Below are positions 47,522 through 58,606 of a stretch of 64,000 nt of DNA, in pieces. Location: contig NZ_PDWT01000006.1 in NCBI RefSeq assembly GCF_010093345.1, forward strand, positions 103,850-167,849, written 5' to 3'. Each line of letters opens with the position of its first letter. Positions within the stretch are counted from its first letter, which is position 1. This stretch comes from Pseudoxanthomonas yeongjuensis (GTDB lineage Bacteria > Pseudomonadota > Gammaproteobacteria > Xanthomonadales > Xanthomonadaceae). The position numbers were made by a program, and so were the translations under genes. Below the pieces are notes generated by a model that saw only the letters and a list, made by a program, of their open reading frames with translations, did no database searches and was not told where the DNA came from.

Positions 47522-49921
47522 ATGAATCGCAAGCTCTCCCCCCTGGCCACCGCCATCGTCCTGGCGCTTTCCGCGTCTTCCGCCTTCGCCCAGGAATCCG
47601 CTCCCGCCAGCGCCCCGGTCGCCAATACGCTGGATACGGTCATCGTCACCGGTACCCGGGTCAGCGACCGCACCGTGGCCGAATCGCAGTCGCCGATCGA
47701 CATCATCACCCCCGAGGCGCTGCAGGCGACCGGCACCACCGAGCTGGCGACCGCCCTGGCCCGCGCCCTGCCCTCGCTGAACTTCCCGCGCCCTGCCATC
47801 ACCGACGGCACCAGCGGCGTGCGCCCCGCGCAGCTGCGCGGCCTCTCGCCGGACCAGGTGCTGGTGCTGGTCAACGGCAAGCGCCGCCATATCTCCGCGC
47901 TGGTCAACGTCAACGGCAGCATCGGCCGCGGCTCGTCGGCGGTGGACTTCAACGCCATCCCGATCGCCGCGATCGAGCGCGTCGAAGTGCTGCGCGACGG
48001 CGCCTCGGCGCAATACGGCTCCGACGCCATCGCCGGCGTGGTCAACATCGTGCTGAAGGGTTCCGGCAAGGGTGGCAGCCTGGCCGTCGACTTCGGCCAG
48101 TATTCGGCGGGCGACGGCAAGCAGACCCAGCTCTCCGGCGACACCGGCCTGCCCTTCGGCGGCGACCGCGGCTTCCTGAACGTGGCCGGGCAACTCACGC
48201 AACAGGATGAAACCGACCGCGCCGGCCCGTACCAGGGCACCTCGCCGAACACCGGCAACAATCCGGCCATCGGGCAAGTCGCCTACATCTACGGCGATCC
48301 GAAAGTGGACGCTGCAGCGGTCTCGGCCAACGCCGGCTTCGCCTTCAACGACCACATCAACGGTTATGCCACCGCCATCGCCAGCAACCGCGACATCATC
48401 TCGTTCGCGTTCTACCGCTCGATCGGCCACAACCCGCTGGTGCCGCAGGTCTATCCCGACGGCTACGTGCCGGAGATCAACCAGCTGTCGCAGGACCGCT
48501 CGCTGGTGGCGGGCGTCAGGGGCGACACCGACAGCGGATGGAAGTGGGACCTGAGCTACAACTACGGCTACAACCACCTGGCCTTCCATACCCAGAACAG
48601 CATCAATTACAGCCTGGGCGTGGACAGCCCCACGCGCTTCTACGATGGCGCGCTGGAGTACACCCAGAACGTGGTCAACGCCGATGCCAGCAAGACCCTG
48701 GACTGGGGCCTGGCCTACCCGGCCACGCTGTCCTTCGGCGCCGAGTACCGTCGCGAGAAGTGGAACCAGTCGCCCGGCAACCCGGATTCCTATACCAGCG
48801 GCGGCGCTCAGGGCTTCGGCGGGTTCACCCCGATCAACGCCGTGCATTCGGATCGCGACAGCTACGCGGTGTACGCAGGCCTGGAAGCCGACATCACCGA
48901 GAAGTTCTCGGCCGGCGTCGCCGGTCGTTACGAGGACTACTCCGACTTCGGCAGCGAAACCTCGGGCAAGCTGTCGGCGCGTTACGCATTCACCGACAAG
49001 GTCGCGCTGCGTGCCACCGTCGCCAGCGGTTTCCGCGCTCCGGCGCTGGCCCAGCAGTACTACCAGGTGGTGACCTCGCAGTACAACGCCAGCGTCGACC
49101 GCTTCTTCGAATCGGGCACCTTCCCGGCCACCGGCGCCGTGGCCCAGGCGCTGGGTGCCGATGCGCTGACCGCGGAAACCTCGCTGTCCTACGGTCTGGG
49201 CCTGGTGCTGCAGCCGGTCGACAGGCTGTACATCACCGTCGACGCCTACCAGATCGACATCGACGATCGCATCGTGCTGTCTTCCAACCTGTTGCTCGGC
49301 GACAACCCCGCCGCGCAGGCGTTGCTGGCCAGCCTCGGCATCAACGGGGTCACCAGTGCCCGCTACTTCACCAACGCGGCCGACACCCGCACCCGCGGCG
49401 TCGACGTCATCGGCAGCTACAGCATCCCGTTGACCAACAGCGACCTCAACCTGACCGCCGGCTACAACTACAACGAGAGCGAGATCGTGCGCATCGCCCC
49501 GAATCCGACCGAACTGACCGACCTGGGCGCCGACCTGCGGCGCATCGGCCGCGACGAGGAAGGCCGGATCGAGGAAGGCTATCCGCGCGACAAGGTCACC
49601 CTGTCGGCGAACTGGAAGCTGGCCCAGTGGGACTTCAATCTCGGCGCCACCCGCTACGGCGAATTCACCACGCGCGTCAGCGAGACCGGCAATCCCGCCA
49701 ACGACCAGACCTATGGCGCGACCTGGATAGTGGACGCATCGGCCAGCTATCGTCCGGGCGAGAACTGGACGCTGACCCTGGGCGCGGACAACCTGCTCGA
49801 CGAGTATCCGGACCGGACCCTGTTCGCCAACTCCAACAGCGGGCAGTTCCCTTACAGCAGCCAGTCGCCGGCAGGCTTCAATGGTTCCTACCTGTACGGG
49901 CGCATCAGCTACAAGTGGTGA
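47522..49921 (+). CDS. TonB-dependent receptor
   Basis: A 799-residue outer-membrane receptor. Signal peptide ends SAFAQ; the TonB-box region NTLDTVIVTGTRVSDRT and the plug block IERVEVLRDGASAQYGSDAIAG are clear. The barrel ends SYLYGRISYKW. It is a paralogue of the receptor at 58607 (shared RGLSP.Q.LVLVNGKRRH and DYNLG-type strands). No substrate gene is adjacent, so the ligand is unknown. Confidence 0.93.
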   Translation: MNRKLSPLATAIVLALSASSAFAQESAPASAPVANTLDTVIVTGTRVSDRTVAESQSPIDIITPEALQATGTTELATALARALPSLNFPRPAITDGTSGVRPAQLRGLSPDQVLVLVNGKRRHISALVNVNGSIGRGSSAVDFNAIPIAAIERVEVLRDGASAQYGSDAIAGVVNIVLKGSGKGGSLAVDFGQYSAGDGKQTQLSGDTGLPFGGDRGFLNVAGQLTQQDETDRAGPYQGTSPNTGNNPAIGQVAYIYGDPKVDAAAVSANAGFAFNDHINGYATAIASNRDIISFAFYRSIGHNPLVPQVYPDGYVPEINQLSQDRSLVAGVRGDTDSGWKWDLSYNYGYNHLAFHTQNSINYSLGVDSPTRFYDGALEYTQNVVNADASKTLDWGLAYPATLSFGAEYRREKWNQSPGNPDSYTSGGAQGFGGFTPINAVHSDRDSYAVYAGLEADITEKFSAGVAGRYEDYSDFGSETSGKLSARYAFTDKVALRATVASGFRAPALAQQYYQVVTSQYNASVDRFFESGTFPATGAVAQALGADALTAETSLSYGLGLVLQPVDRLYITVDAYQIDIDDRIVLSSNLLLGDNPAAQALLASLGINGVTSARYFTNAADTRTRGVDVIGSYSIPLTNSDLNLTAGYNYNESEIVRIAPNPTELTDLGADLRRIGRDEEGRIEEGYPRDKVTLSANWKLAQWDFNLGATRYGEFTTRVSETGNPANDQTYGATWIVDASASYRPGENWTLTLGADNLLDEYPDRTLFANSNSGQFPYSSQSPAGFNGSYLYGRISYKW

Positions 49922-49958
49922 GGACGCGGCGAAGTCCCGCGCCGTAGATGAAGCCAGG

Positions 49959-49987
49959 TGCCCCGGCAATGCCGGGGCATTTTTTCT
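49959..49987 (+). terminator. Rho-independent terminator
   Basis: TGCCCCGGC-AAT-GCCGGGGCA followed by TTTTTT, 37 bases after the TonB receptor stop. Confidence 0.88.
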
Positions 49988-49992
49988 TTTCC

Positions 49993-50066
49993 GTAGGAGC
50001 GCCCCTTGGGCGCGATGCTCTTCCGCAACCTGGCCGAAGAGCATCGCGCCCAAGGGGCGCTCCTAC
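49993..50066. repeat. GTAG palindromic repeat (REP dimer)
   Basis: Two inverted arms of the GCGCCC-CTT-GGGCGC subtype directly after the receptor terminator. Confidence 0.85.
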
Positions 50067-50200
50067 GGGATGATCCATTCCGTGAGCGGTGAAGAACCTG
50101 TTTTTCCCTGGTCAGGATGAACGCCATCGCTCGTTCCGATTTGTCCTGAAACAACGCATCAGCGACACTTGTTCCCACTCAGACCCCTGCTGGAAACCGG

Positions 50201-51898
50201 ATGCCCCATGACACCGACCTGATCGACCTCGTAGCCGTTGGCCTGGCCCTTGCCTTCGTACTGGGCGCGCTCGCCAACAAGCTGCGCTTGTCGCCACTGG
50301 TCGGTTACCTGATCGCGGGCATCATCGTCGGCCCCTTCAGTCCCGGCTTCGTCGCCGACCAGGAACTGGCCACGCAACTGGCCGAGATCGGGGTGATGCT
50401 GCTGATGTTCGGCGTCGGCCTGCATTTCTCGCTGAAGGACCTGATGGAGGTCAAGGCGATCGCGATCCCCGGCGCGGTCGTGCAGATCGCGGTGGCGACG
50501 GTGCTGGGCTGGGCCCTGGCCTGGGCCATGGGCTGGCCGACCGTGCAGGGCATCGTGTTCGGCTTCTCGCTGGCGACCGCCAGCACCGTGGTCCTGTTGC
50601 GGGCCATGGAAGAGCGCCGCCTGCTGGAAACCACCCGCGGCAAGATCGCGGTGGGCTGGTTGATCGTCGAGGACCTGGCCTGCGTCCTGGCGCTGGTGAT
50701 GATGCCGGTACTGGCCGACGTGTTCGGCGAGCAGGCGGGCAGCGGCACCCAGACCTTCGGCAGCATCGCGGTCAGCATCGGCTGGACCCTGGTCAAACTG
50801 GGCGCGTTCGTGGCGGTGATGCTGGTGGTCGGGCGCCGTGCGATCCCGTGGATCCTGGAACGCATCGCCGGCACCGGTTCGCGCGAGCTGTTCACCCTGT
50901 CGGTGCTGGCCATCGCCCTGGGCGTGGCCTTCGGTTCGGCCAAACTGTTCGGGGTGTCGTTCGCGCTGGGCGCGTTCTTCGCCGGCATGCTGCTCAACGA
51001 ATCGGAACTGAGCCACAAGGCGGCCAACGATTCGTTGCCGCTGCGCGACGCGTTCGCGGTGCTGTTCTTCGTCTCGGTCGGCATGCTGTTCAACCCGGCC
51101 ATCCTGATCGAGCATCCGTGGCAGGTGCTGGCCACCACCGGCATCATCCTGTTCGGCAAGTCGCTGGCCGCGTTCGTGATCGTGCGCGCCTTCGGCCACT
51201 CCAACGGCACCGCGCTGACCATTTCCGCCAGCCTGGCCCAGATCGGCGAATTCGCCTTCATCATCGCCGGCCTCGGCGTGTCGCTGAAGATCCTCTCGCC
51301 CACCGGCCAGGCCCTGGTGCTGGCCGGCGCGCTGATCTCGATCATGCTCAACCCGATGATCTTCATGCTGCTGGATCGCTGGGAAGCCAAGCACAAGCGC
51401 CTGGAGCCCGCCGCGATCGTGCCGGAAATGCCGCCGGGCCCGTCGCTGGACCTCACCGACCACGCCATCGTCATCGGCTACGGCCGGGTCGGCAGTTCGC
51501 TGGCCGATGTCCTGCGCGAGCGCGGCGTGCCGGTGGTCATCATCGACGACAACGAACAGCATGTGGAGCGCGCGCACGCGGCCGGCATCCCCGGCATCCG
51601 CGGCAGCGCCGCCGCCGACCGGGTGCTGGCCGAGGCGCATCCGGAAAAAGCCAAGATCGCGATCCTCGCCATTCCGCAACCGCTGGAAGCCGGCGAGGCG
51701 CTGGCCAAGCTGCGTGCGATCAACCCGTCGCTGACCCTGCTGGCCCGCGCGCACAGCGATGCCGAAGTGAAGCACCTGCTGGAACACGGCGCCGACGGCG
51801 CGGTGCTGGCCGAACGCGAGCTGGCCTATTCGCTGGCGGAGATGGTGATGTCGACGCCGCCCTACCGTGCGCTGCGCAAAGCCGAGGCGCCCATGTAG
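50201..51898 (+). CDS. CPA2-family cation:proton antiporter with TrkA-N domain (YbaL/KefB-like)
   Basis: A 565-residue transporter. About twelve membrane helices (residues 5-390) include GWLIVEDLACVLAL, the site with the ion-binding acidic residues of CPA2 antiporters, and ALGAFFAGMLLNESE. A cytosolic TrkA-N/RCK domain follows (HAIVIGYGRVGSSLADVL, about 420-540) with the NAD-binding GxGxxG. It probably exchanges K+ or Na+ for H+. The TAG stop is the TAG of the following GTAG repeat. Confidence 0.92.
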   Translation: MPHDTDLIDLVAVGLALAFVLGALANKLRLSPLVGYLIAGIIVGPFSPGFVADQELATQLAEIGVMLLMFGVGLHFSLKDLMEVKAIAIPGAVVQIAVATVLGWALAWAMGWPTVQGIVFGFSLATASTVVLLRAMEERRLLETTRGKIAVGWLIVEDLACVLALVMMPVLADVFGEQAGSGTQTFGSIAVSIGWTLVKLGAFVAVMLVVGRRAIPWILERIAGTGSRELFTLSVLAIALGVAFGSAKLFGVSFALGAFFAGMLLNESELSHKAANDSLPLRDAFAVLFFVSVGMLFNPAILIEHPWQVLATTGIILFGKSLAAFVIVRAFGHSNGTALTISASLAQIGEFAFIIAGLGVSLKILSPTGQALVLAGALISIMLNPMIFMLLDRWEAKHKRLEPAAIVPEMPPGPSLDLTDHAIVIGYGRVGSSLADVLRERGVPVVIIDDNEQHVERAHAAGIPGIRGSAAADRVLAEAHPEKAKIAILAIPQPLEAGEALAKLRAINPSLTLLARAHSDAEVKHLLEHGADGAVLAERELAYSLAEMVMSTPPYRALRKAEAPM

Positions 51899-51972
51899 GA
51901 GCGCCCATGGGCGCGAGCTCTTGATTTTTGCCGCGACCGGATCGTAGAACTCGCGCCCATCGGGCGCTCCTA
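51895..51972. repeat. GTAG palindromic repeat, ATG/GAT-loop variant
   Basis: The inner hairpins here are GCGCCC-AT-GGGCGC and its partner GCGCCC-GAT-GGGCGC, with a GAGCTC-type core instead of GATGC. The first four bases overlap the antiporter stop codon. Confidence 0.8.
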
Positions 51973-52009
51973 CGACGATGGCGACCTTTCCTGCCGGCAC
52001 GCGAAGAAT

Positions 52010-52039
52010 CAAAAAAAGCCCCGGAGATCCGGGGCTTTT
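52010..52039. terminator. Bidirectional terminator
   Basis: A7-run, AGCCCCGG-AGAT-CCGGGGCT stem, T5-run: symmetric, ending both the antiporter transcript and the converging gene at 52071. Confidence 0.88.
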
Positions 52040-52070
52040 TGTTTACGGTCCTGATGCTTCGCTCGGGCGC

Positions 52071-52502
52071 TCAGCGCGCCTCGATGGTGAACTTGGTGAA
52101 GGCCACGCCCAGGTCCCAGCCCTGACCCTTGCCGGCGAGGGCCAGCGAAACATCGCCATTGGTCATGGCCTGCGCATGCGCGGCTTTTTCCGCGCCGGCA
52201 TGGGCCTCGACCGAAGCGTAACTGCCCAACACGTCGCGGATGTTGTTGACCCGGGCGAATTCGCCGGTGCCGTTCTGGATCTTCGTCTTGCCGACAGTCA
52301 ACCCGCCGCCTTTCGCGGAAATCTTCACCGCAAGGCGGCTGCCATCGCTGCAGGTCACGGTGCCGGTGCCGGAGGCGGTCTTGTAGAACACCGACCAGCC
52401 GGACATGTTGAAGCTGAGCTTGCAGGTCTGCGCGGCCTGCGCCGCGGGAGCGAGCGCGAACAACGCCAGTGCCAGGGAAGTGCCGATCAAGGTCTTGTGC
52501 AT
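52071..52502 (-). CDS. Small secreted protein of unknown function
   Basis: A 143-residue protein with a signal peptide ending AAQAAQ. The mature part has CKLSFNMSGWSVFYKTASG and a second Cys (VTCSDGS), likely a disulphide, then KGGGLTVGKTKIQNGTGEF and GDVSLALAGKGQGWDLGVAF, so it is mostly beta-structured. It lies 90 bp downstream of clpB on the same strand and could share its transcript. No family name was recognised. Confidence 0.72.
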   Translation of the reverse strand: MHKTLIGTSLALALFALAPAAQAAQTCKLSFNMSGWSVFYKTASGTGTVTCSDGSRLAVKISAKGGGLTVGKTKIQNGTGEFARVNNIRDVLGSYASVEAHAGAEKAAHAQAMTNGDVSLALAGKGQGWDLGVAFTKFTIEAR

Positions 52503-52592
52503 GTGCCTGCTCCATGGAAAGGGGCAGCCACGATGCCGGGTCGCGGCTGAATCCCAGTCTGCTCGCGACCCGGTAGCGACGGGCGGTCCGGA

Positions 52593-55193
<2,601 letters not shown>

Positions 55194-55284
55194 CGGGATC
55201 TACCTCTGGAAAGGGGGGCCGGCGTGCCGGCAATGCTATCCAGATGCGGTTGAAGGCACGGTGATTCAAGCCCGCCGGGCTCCC

Positions 55285-55908
55285 GCAGGAGCGGGCCTTG
55301 CCCGCGATGCTCTTCGTCGGGATCGTCGATGCGGGCCGAAAAGCATCGCGCCCAAGGGGCGCTCCTACGGGGAATTCCGACGACCCGCTTTTGTAGGAGC
55401 GGGCCTTGCCCGCGATGCTCTCCGTCGGGATCGGCGATGCGGGCCGAAAAGCATCGCGCCCAAGGGGCGCTCCTACGGGGATTTCCTACGACCCGCTTTT
55501 GTAGGAGCGGGCCTTGCCCGCGATGCTCTTCGTCGGGATCGTCGATGCGGGCCGAAAAGCATCGCGCCCAAGGGGCGCTCCTACGGGGAATTCCTACGCC
55601 CCGCTTTTGTAGGAGCGGGCCTTGCCCGCGATGCTCTTCGTCGGGATCGTCGATGCGGGCCGAAAAGCATCGCGCCCAGGGGGCGCTCCTACGGGGAATT
55701 CCGACGACCCGCTTTTGTAGGAGCGGGCCTTGCCCGCGATGCTCTTCGTCGGGATCGTCGATGCGGGCCGAAAAGCATCGCGCCCAGGGGGCGCTCCTAC
55801 GGAGAATTCCGACGACCCGCTTTTGTAGGAGCGGGCCTTGCCCGCGATGCTCTTCGTCGGGATCGTCGATGCGGGCCGAAGGGCATCGCGCCCAAGGGGC
55901 GCTCCTAC
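55285..55908. repeat. Six-copy 108-bp tandem array of GTAG repeat dimers
   Basis: The GGAGCGGGCCTTGCCCGCG arm recurs at 55287, 55395, 55503, 55611, 55719 and 55827, an exact 108-bp period. Each unit joins a GCGGGC-CTT-GCCCGC arm to an inverted GCGCCC-AAG-GGGCGC-type arm around a centre containing GTCGGGATCGTCGATG, with a link ending CCCGCTTTT. Units differ by a few substitutions. The last CTAC overlaps the permease stop codon. The array fills the permease-clpB gap and keeps several frames open, producing false ORFs. Confidence 0.93.
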
Positions 55909-57503
55909 GCGGTCGGCCGCTCTTCAGGCTTCTGCAACGACAACAGTCCCAGCAACAACGCCAGCGCCGCGTACGCACCGGCGAACTGCCACATGATCGC
56001 CTTCGGCAGGCCGGCCAGGTCCCATGGGAAGTAGATGCCGCCACGCGGATCCACCGAGTGGATGAAACCGAACAGTGCCAACGCCGCGCCGATCAACAAC
56101 GCCAGCACCGCGTGGCGCATGCGGCCGTCGATCATCGCCACCAGCGCCGTGGTCCAGATCATCGCGGTGATGATGAAGCCGTTGCCCAGGGTCACGATGG
56201 TGGCCAGGTCGGGCAAGCCATGGCCGTTGGCGTCGCTGTAGAGTTCCGCGAACTTCTCCGGCGCTATCCATGCCGGATTGCCGAGCTTGATGTTGAGCAG
56301 ATAGGCGATGGAGGGCAGGAAGCCGAGCGCAACCGCGATCGCGTGCTTGCGCGGGGTTTCGTGGAAGGCCTGCACGGTGATGTCCAGGCCGACATAGACG
56401 ATGATCGGCGCCAGCACCGCCAGCGGCAGCCACTGCACCAGCCCGGAGACGTAACCGAAGATGCCGCCCAGGCCGATGAACAGGCCAGTGAGCAAGGTGT
56501 AGCCGCTGCGCGCACCCATGTGCTTGTAGGCGGGCTGGCCGATGTAGGGCGTGGTCTGCACGACGCCCCCGCAGAAGCCGGCGACCAGGGTTGCGACCGC
56601 TTCGACCAGCAGCACGTCGCGGGTGCGGTAGTCGTCGCCCGCGGCGCGCGCGCTTTCGCTGACGTTGATCCCGCCGACCACCATCAGCAGGCCGAACGGC
56701 AGCAGCAATGGCAGGTACGGCACCGTGTACGCCAGGCCATCGAGGAAACCCAGCGTCGGCAGCGGCAAGGTGAAACCCAGCGGCACCGCCTGCGGCAGTG
56801 CGAACCCCGGCGTGCCGAGTCCAGCCAGCCCCAGCCCGTAGTACAGCGCGGTGCCGACGATGAAAGCCAGCAGCACGCCGGGAATCCTGACCGGCAGCCT
56901 GCCCTTGGCGACCAGCACGTACAGCAACAGGCCGAAGGTGACGAAGCCGACCACCGGCGAGCGCAGGGTTTCGATCAGCGGCAGGAAGCCGAGCAAGGTC
57001 AACGCGGCGCCGCCGATGGAACCCAGCAAGCCCGCGCGCGGCACCATCCGCGTCACCGCATCGCCGAAGAACGACAGCACCAGCTTCAACACGCCCATCA
57101 CGATCAGCGAGGCCATGCCCAGCTGCCAGGTGGCGAGGGCCGCGGCGTCCGCCTGCATGCCCTGCTGCTTGAACGCCACGAACGCCGGCCCCAGCACCAG
57201 CAGGGCCATGCCGATGCTGGTCGGCGCATCCAGCCCCAGCGGCATCGCGGTGACGTCGTCGCGCCCGGTCCTCGCCGCCAGCCTGCGCGCCATCCACGTA
57301 TAGATCAGGTTGCCGACCAGCACGCCCAGCGCGGTGCCCGGGAACATCCGCTGGTAAACGATCTCCGCGGGAAACCCGAAGATGCCGATCAAGGCCATGG
57401 CGATGAAGCCGAGGATCGACAGGTTGTCGACCACCAGCCCGAAGAAGCCGTTGAGGTCGCCGGCTACGAACCAGCGGCGGGGGTGGGCTTGAGTAGTGGA
57501 CAT
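55905..57503 (-). CDS. NCS2-like putative permease
   Basis: A 532-residue inner-membrane protein with about 13 hydrophobic segments. [20 protein letters not shown] and [21 protein letters not shown], with [22 protein letters not shown], resemble xanthine/uracil-type (NCS2) and sulfate-permease-like carriers. It may import a purine or similar molecule, but key residues could not be checked. Its TAG stop comes from the GTAG bases of the last repeat of the array. Confidence 0.75.
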   Translation of the reverse strand: MSTTQAHPRRWFVAGDLNGFFGLVVDNLSILGFIAMALIGIFGFPAEIVYQRMFPGTALGVLVGNLIYTWMARRLAARTGRDDVTAMPLGLDAPTSIGMALLVLGPAFVAFKQQGMQADAAALATWQLGMASLIVMGVLKLVLSFFGDAVTRMVPRAGLLGSIGGAALTLLGFLPLIETLRSPVVGFVTFGLLLYVLVAKGRLPVRIPGVLLAFIVGTALYYGLGLAGLGTPGFALPQAVPLGFTLPLPTLGFLDGLAYTVPYLPLLLPFGLLMVVGGINVSESARAAGDDYRTRDVLLVEAVATLVAGFCGGVVQTTPYIGQPAYKHMGARSGYTLLTGLFIGLGGIFGYVSGLVQWLPLAVLAPIIVYVGLDITVQAFHETPRKHAIAVALGFLPSIAYLLNIKLGNPAWIAPEKFAELYSDANGHGLPDLATIVTLGNGFIITAMIWTTALVAMIDGRMRHAVLALLIGAALALFGFIHSVDPRGGIYFPWDLAGLPKAIMWQFAGAYAALALLLGLLSLQKPEERPTA

Positions 57504-57846
57504 TCGGGAACTCGACTGGTCGGGGGTGGTTGGGATGCTGCTGTTGCCTTTGACTTTGCGGAATCCCGTCCTGCTTGCGAACCCAACGGCTTCATCGTTG
57601 GGCGCGAGGTTAGGGCGGCTTTCTTTTGGTTACTTTGACCAGCCCTTCGGGCTGTTGAAAGGCGCCTCTTTGCCGTTCAAAGAAAAGTGACTCGCGCTTC
57701 AGCGCGAAAGCTTTAATGTCGGAGGTTGACGCGAAAAGCGCCCCCATCCGCCTTCGGCACCTTCCCCCGCAAGCGGGGGAAGGGTTGCTACTTTGTTTCC
57801 GCGAGTGTTTGCGCGAACGTGTCCCCTCATATTGAAGAGATGCAGC
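57504..57846. other. Intergenic region with repeats, no gene
   Basis: This 343-bp gap holds a palindromic stretch around TTTCTTTTGGTTACTTT ... CAAAGAAAAGTGAC (57611-57692), a known type of repetitive leader in xanthomonads by my recollection, and a perfect hairpin CCTTCCCCCGC-AA-GCGGGGGAAGG (57760-57783). The hairpin could terminate the DUF3574 transcript. Confidence 0.5.
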
Positions 57847-58338
57847 TTAAAACGACACTTCCACCGCCTGCTTCGACCACAACACCGACTGGTGCTTCGT
57901 CGCCTGCTTCCACGCCAGCCGGATCGCCTCGATATCCGCCGTCCGCTGCGGCGTGTCCTCGTGCAGGATCACCAGCACCTTGGTGTTGAGCCGGTTCGGC
58001 TCCTTCGCCCCGCGAAACAGCCACTGGCCATATGCATCGAAGACGGTAAGCCCATCGGGAAAGCGCGGCGTCACTTCCTTGTCCAGGAACGCGCGCCACT
58101 GCGCCTGACTGATCGGTTCTGCCTGCGGACGGTCGGCCGGACCCGTTTCCTCGCCAACCCCGAAGTACAGTTCGCTGCGCACCCAGCCCAGGGCCTGCGC
58201 AGGCCGCGCCACGTCGCCCTGCAAAGTGGCCGAGACGCCCGTCGGCGCAGGTGCGGCGCGGGGTTGGGTGACGCACGCGCTCAGCCCGACCAGCATGGCG
58301 AACAGCGTGCCGCGTAAAAGGGTGCCGCGTAGAACCAT
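57847..58338 (-). CDS. DUF3574 lipoprotein
   Basis: A 163-residue lipoprotein. AGGAG lies 7 bases before the ATG at 58336-58338, and the lipobox is LSAC (Cys near 22). SELYFG, VTPRFPDGLTVFDAYGQWL and KVLVILHED match the DUF3574 pattern. Function is unknown. It is divergent from the TonB receptor at 58607. Confidence 0.8.
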   Translation of the reverse strand: MVLRGTLLRGTLFAMLVGLSACVTQPRAAPAPTGVSATLQGDVARPAQALGWVRSELYFGVGEETGPADRPQAEPISQAQWRAFLDKEVTPRFPDGLTVFDAYGQWLFRGAKEPNRLNTKVLVILHEDTPQRTADIEAIRLAWKQATKHQSVLWSKQAVEVSF

Positions 58339-58606
58339 GTCGTCGCTCCTGAAAACAGCCGCTACTCTGGTTTCATCTTACCCGCACCCGAAATAACCGT
58401 AAGGCATGAGCTGATGCGCAAAGCCCATGCCGCAAGCATGTCGCTGCCCCGCTTATGCAATTAAGGTATCTGCATTACGAAACGATAACGCTCGACGAAG
58501 GCCCGACGAACTTGAACCTCCCTTCCATTCGTCCGCAATGCTGTCGCGGCTGAGCCCTCGTCCCGCGCTATCCGCACCCGATCCGAAAAACCTCCAGGAG
58601 CCCCCC

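Noticed and set aside
55285..55908. CRISPR array
   Set aside because: The units repeat over their whole length, with no unique spacers, and each contains inverted GTAG arms; no cas genes are nearby.
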